A stretch of DNA of 64,000 nt from Gallibacterium anatis DSM 16844 = F 149 (GTDB taxonomy: Bacteria > Pseudomonadota > Gammaproteobacteria > Enterobacterales > Pasteurellaceae): contig NZ_KB903667.1 of NCBI RefSeq assembly GCF_000379785.1, positions 38,477 through 102,476 on the forward strand. Reading direction: 5' to 3'. Shown here in pieces: positions 61,850 to 64,000 of the stretch. Positions within the stretch are counted from its first letter, which is position 1. Every line of letters starts with the position of its first letter. The notes below the pieces were generated by a model. The model saw only the letters and a list, made by a program, of their open reading frames with translations, ran no database searches and was not told where the DNA came from. The translations under genes and the position numbers were made by a program.

Positions 61850-62911
61850 ATGCAAATTTATTATTCTCAACAATATCGTCTAAAAAGTGTTTTATTAAAA
61901 ATACTGGTTTTATCCTGTTTATTGGCGATTTTTATGCCAATTAAGCAGGCAAAAGCGGAAGGACAACTCACCATTTATTGCAGTGTGCAATATCGAGTTT
62001 GTGAAAAAATGACGCAGATTTTCGGTGAAAAATATCACGTTGATGCCAAATTCGTACGCAACAGCACCGGCTCAACGTTATCTAAAATTAAAGCGGAAAG
62101 CACCAAGCCTCAAGGTGATATTTGGTACGGCGGTACGCTTGAACCGCATTTTCAGGCTGCCGAGTTGGGATTACTCTATCCGTACCGTTCACCAAAACAG
62201 GCTGAAACTATTCCTCAATTAAAATCGCTCTTGGCTAAACACGGTGATTACACGTCGATCGGTTATATGATTGTGTTGGGAATGGGCGTAAATACGGAAA
62301 AATTTAAACAATTAGGCATTAAAGAGTATCCGAAATGTTGGAAAGATTTGCTTGATCCGAAATTTAAGGATCAGGTGCAAATGCCTGATCCGAGAAGTTC
62401 TGGTACGGGTTATACTTTTATTGCAACATTGGTACAGTTATTTGGTGAAGATGAAGCATTCCGTTATTTGAAAGCTTTGCATAAAAATATTTCAAATTAT
62501 GCTCAAAGTGGAACAGAAACAACCAATCTTTCGCGAGGTGATGCTGCGGTAACTGTCGGTTTTATTCATAGCTATGAGACTGAAAAAGAAAAAGGCGCAC
62601 CGGTTAAAGCAATTTTACCTTGTGAAGGGGATAGTTATTCTTTAGGTGGTATCAGTATTATCAAAGGCGCACGTAATTTAAAAAATGCTAAATTATTTAT
62701 GGATTGGGCATTGAGTGCAGAAGCACAGGAAATTCCGTGGCGAGAAGAGAGAATGTATCAAATCCCAACCAATATTTATGCAAAAGCCTCACCAAATTCT
62801 GTTGATCCGAAAACATTGCATTTAATTAATTTTGATTTTGATCGTTTTGGTTCGGATGAAGAAGGTAAGCGTTTAACGAAGAAATGGTTGGATGAAGTGA
62901 AATTGAAATAG
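61850..62911 (+). CDS. ABC transporter solute-binding protein under TPP control (candidate thiamine-related)
   Basis: This 353-residue periplasmic binding protein has a signal peptide (cleavage near AKA-EG at about residue 37) and the fold of family 1/FbpA-AfuA-like extracellular solute-binding proteins. Motifs include LTIYCSVQYRVCEKM, PQGDIWYGGTLEPHF and PDPRSSGTGYTFIATL. An AAGGAAG RBS precedes the ATG. The TPP riboswitch points to uptake of thiamine, its phosphates or a precursor, but the sequence alone resembles ferric or sugar-phosphate binders, so the ligand is open. No permease or ATPase gene is adjacent; a terminator follows directly. Confidence 0.8.
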   Translation: MQIYYSQQYRLKSVLLKILVLSCLLAIFMPIKQAKAEGQLTIYCSVQYRVCEKMTQIFGEKYHVDAKFVRNSTGSTLSKIKAESTKPQGDIWYGGTLEPHFQAAELGLLYPYRSPKQAETIPQLKSLLAKHGDYTSIGYMIVLGMGVNTEKFKQLGIKEYPKCWKDLLDPKFKDQVQMPDPRSSGTGYTFIATLVQLFGEDEAFRYLKALHKNISNYAQSGTETTNLSRGDAAVTVGFIHSYETEKEKGAPVKAILPCEGDSYSLGGISIIKGARNLKNAKLFMDWALSAEAQEIPWREERMYQIPTNIYAKASPNSVDPKTLHLINFDFDRFGSDEEGKRLTKKWLDEVKLK

Positions 62912-62925
62912 ATCATGTTGGAATG

Positions 62926-62957
62926 GGAACGAGAGGTTGCACTCTCGTTCCTTTTTT
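62926..62957. terminator. Terminator between solute-binding protein and receptor genes
   Basis: GGAACGAGAG (62926-62935) pairs with CTCTCGTTCC (62942-62951) around GTTGCA, followed by six T. It serves the plus-strand gene and may serve the convergent receptor. Confidence 0.9.
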
Positions 62958-62965
62958 AATGACGT

Positions 62966-63850
62966 TTAGAAGTAGTAACTTACACCAACCTTCACATTGC
63001 GACCGGTTCCTTCCATTAAGTTAAATGCCGGTAAATAGCGTTTATCAAACAAATTATCAATGGCTAAATCAATACGGATATTTTTTAAACTACCTGATAA
63101 CGGTGAAAAACTTGCCGTTAAATCTGTTAGTGTATAACTTGGATAAGAAGGCGAGTCTTGAGGAACACGATCTTGTTTTGCATAGTAACTAATTCTTGCT
63201 CCTAGTTTGAGTGCATTTGCGAATAAAGCATAATCAATAGCGGCTGAATATTTATCGGCGTTGATGTTTTCTAAATATTCTCCACTATTTTTATTTTTAC
63301 CGCGTGTTTGACCATAACTGAGTGCAAAAGAAAGATTGTTGAAGCTGTATTTTCCTTCAATTTCAAACCCACGTAAACGAGCGTTTGCAATATTACGATA
63401 TTGTGAAAGATCCGGCATAAAATTAAATGCACTATTCGGTTTTGAATAGTAGGTTTCGAGATTAATAAGATTTTTCACATCATTTTGGAAAAAGGTGGTG
63501 GTTAATTCCGCTTTATCATTTTGTGTGATGAAATTATCAAAATGAAAATATGCTGAGATTTCTTTATTTTTTGCCACCTCAGGTTTCAAATTAGGATTAG
63601 AGATAAATTTATTTGAGGTTGCTCGACCACGACTGCTATAGCCAAAATGGTTTCCGGAAGTAAATTTTTCTTGCAGTGAAGGGGCTCTGAAGGCTTCATT
63701 ATAACGAGCAGAAAGATCTAACCAATCTGTGGCTTTCCATAACAACGCTAAAGAAGGAGACCAGCGATGTTCCGAATAATTTCCTTGGCTTTTTTCTTTG
63801 CTACGATAATTGTCATAACGAATGCTTGGGGATAGCACTAATTTATCAGA
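62966..63850 (-). pseudogene. TonB-dependent outer membrane receptor, C-terminal fragment
   Basis: The frame encodes about 295 residues of the beta-barrel of a TonB-dependent receptor, with the TonB-box-receptor motifs YNEAFRAPSLQEKF, NPNLKPEVAKNKEIS, GFEIEGKYSF and the C-terminal NLFDKRYLPA ending in Phe. This pattern is that of heme/hemoglobin or siderophore receptors. The coding frame reads back through LVLSPSIRYD to a TAA at 63853-63851, so plug domain and first strands are missing. Foreign-looking palindromic sequence begins right there, indicating disruption by an insertion. A GTG at 63838 could start a fragment, but it would have no signal peptide. Confidence 0.8.
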
Positions 63851-64000
63851 TTATGTGCCGTAAAACTCTGCCTTTCAGGGCGGAGATATAAGGCACAAGC
63901 GAATCTGGCGTTTGTTGTTGTCGATGTTGGCGAAAAATCAATAACAATATAAAATAGCACCATTTTTACACTCCTATTTTTGTATGTTACTCCGCAAAGC
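63851..64000. mobile_element. Putative insertion-sequence end (IS200/IS605-like hairpin), cut by window edge
   Basis: Directly at the break in the receptor gene lies an imperfect subterminal hairpin: GTGCC (63855-63859) with GGCAC (63892-63896), enclosing CTCTGCC (63866-63872) with GGCGGAG (63879-63885, one G-U pair). No matching inverted terminal repeat or transposase frame is visible before the edge. Hairpin ends without classical terminal repeats fit the IS200/IS605 group; the family is inferred. Confidence 0.4.

Overview
The window is a moderately AT-rich (roughly 43% GC by eye) gammaproteobacterial chromosome segment, most probably Pasteurellaceae. The basis is gene order and content: fmt-rsmB-trkA-trkH-mscL, a napFDAGHBC operon, narQ beside it, and dprA-def. 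The genus cannot be named from this sequence. DNA-uptake-sequence cores look rare: two perfect ACAAGCGGT 9-mers and no AAGTGCGGT found by eye.

Layout. Positions 1-3422 (minus strand) carry a housekeeping run ftsB-ispD-ispF-surE-pcm-yqaA. Positions 3605-9765 (plus) carry fmt-rsmB-trkA-trkH-mscL-yqhA (translation start and potassium/osmotic homeostasis). Positions 9899-13328 hold the selenocysteine machinery: tRNA-Sec (selC) divergent from selA-selB. Positions 13425-18227 encode a complete type I secretion apparatus (TolC-like, ABC transporter, HlyD-like) with no recognisable RTX substrate nearby. A roughly 730-bp island of nested palindromes (18283-19010) follows, then a 13.2-kb gene for a giant trimeric autotransporter adhesin (19263-32479). 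A run of 12 G within its extended signal peptide puts the start codon out of frame with the body, so the gene reads as phase-variable and OFF in this sequence. dprA and def follow.

Positions 34546-42510 form a nitrate-respiration block: narQ divergent from napFDAGHBC, with an FNR-type box correctly spaced from a -10 element. Positions 42771-49107 are the bipolar arginine cluster argCBH/argE with tandem ARG boxes, then trmL, an ArgO-type exporter and ppa. Positions 49119-53700 hold assorted genes: a CMD/AhpD-like protein divergent from an AraC regulator, an M48 lipoprotein protease, an EamA transporter and a soluble PQQ-type glucose dehydrogenase homologue.

Positions 53917-61573 are a tetrathionate-respiration locus: a thioredoxin-like gene, ttrR and ttrS on the minus strand, and ttrBCA on the plus strand. 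ttrS is split by a -1 frameshift exactly at an A-AAA-AAA heptamer, which suggests slippage, a switch or a recent mutation. Positions 61641-62911 carry a promoter, a TPP riboswitch and a solute-binding protein without an adjacent permease. The window ends in a TonB-dependent receptor gene broken by what looks like the end of an insertion element.

Functionally, nap and ttr supply two alternative periplasmic, quinol-linked anaerobic respirations next to surface-adhesion and secretion genes. This fits a mucosal or gut-associated host-adapted bacterium (inference).
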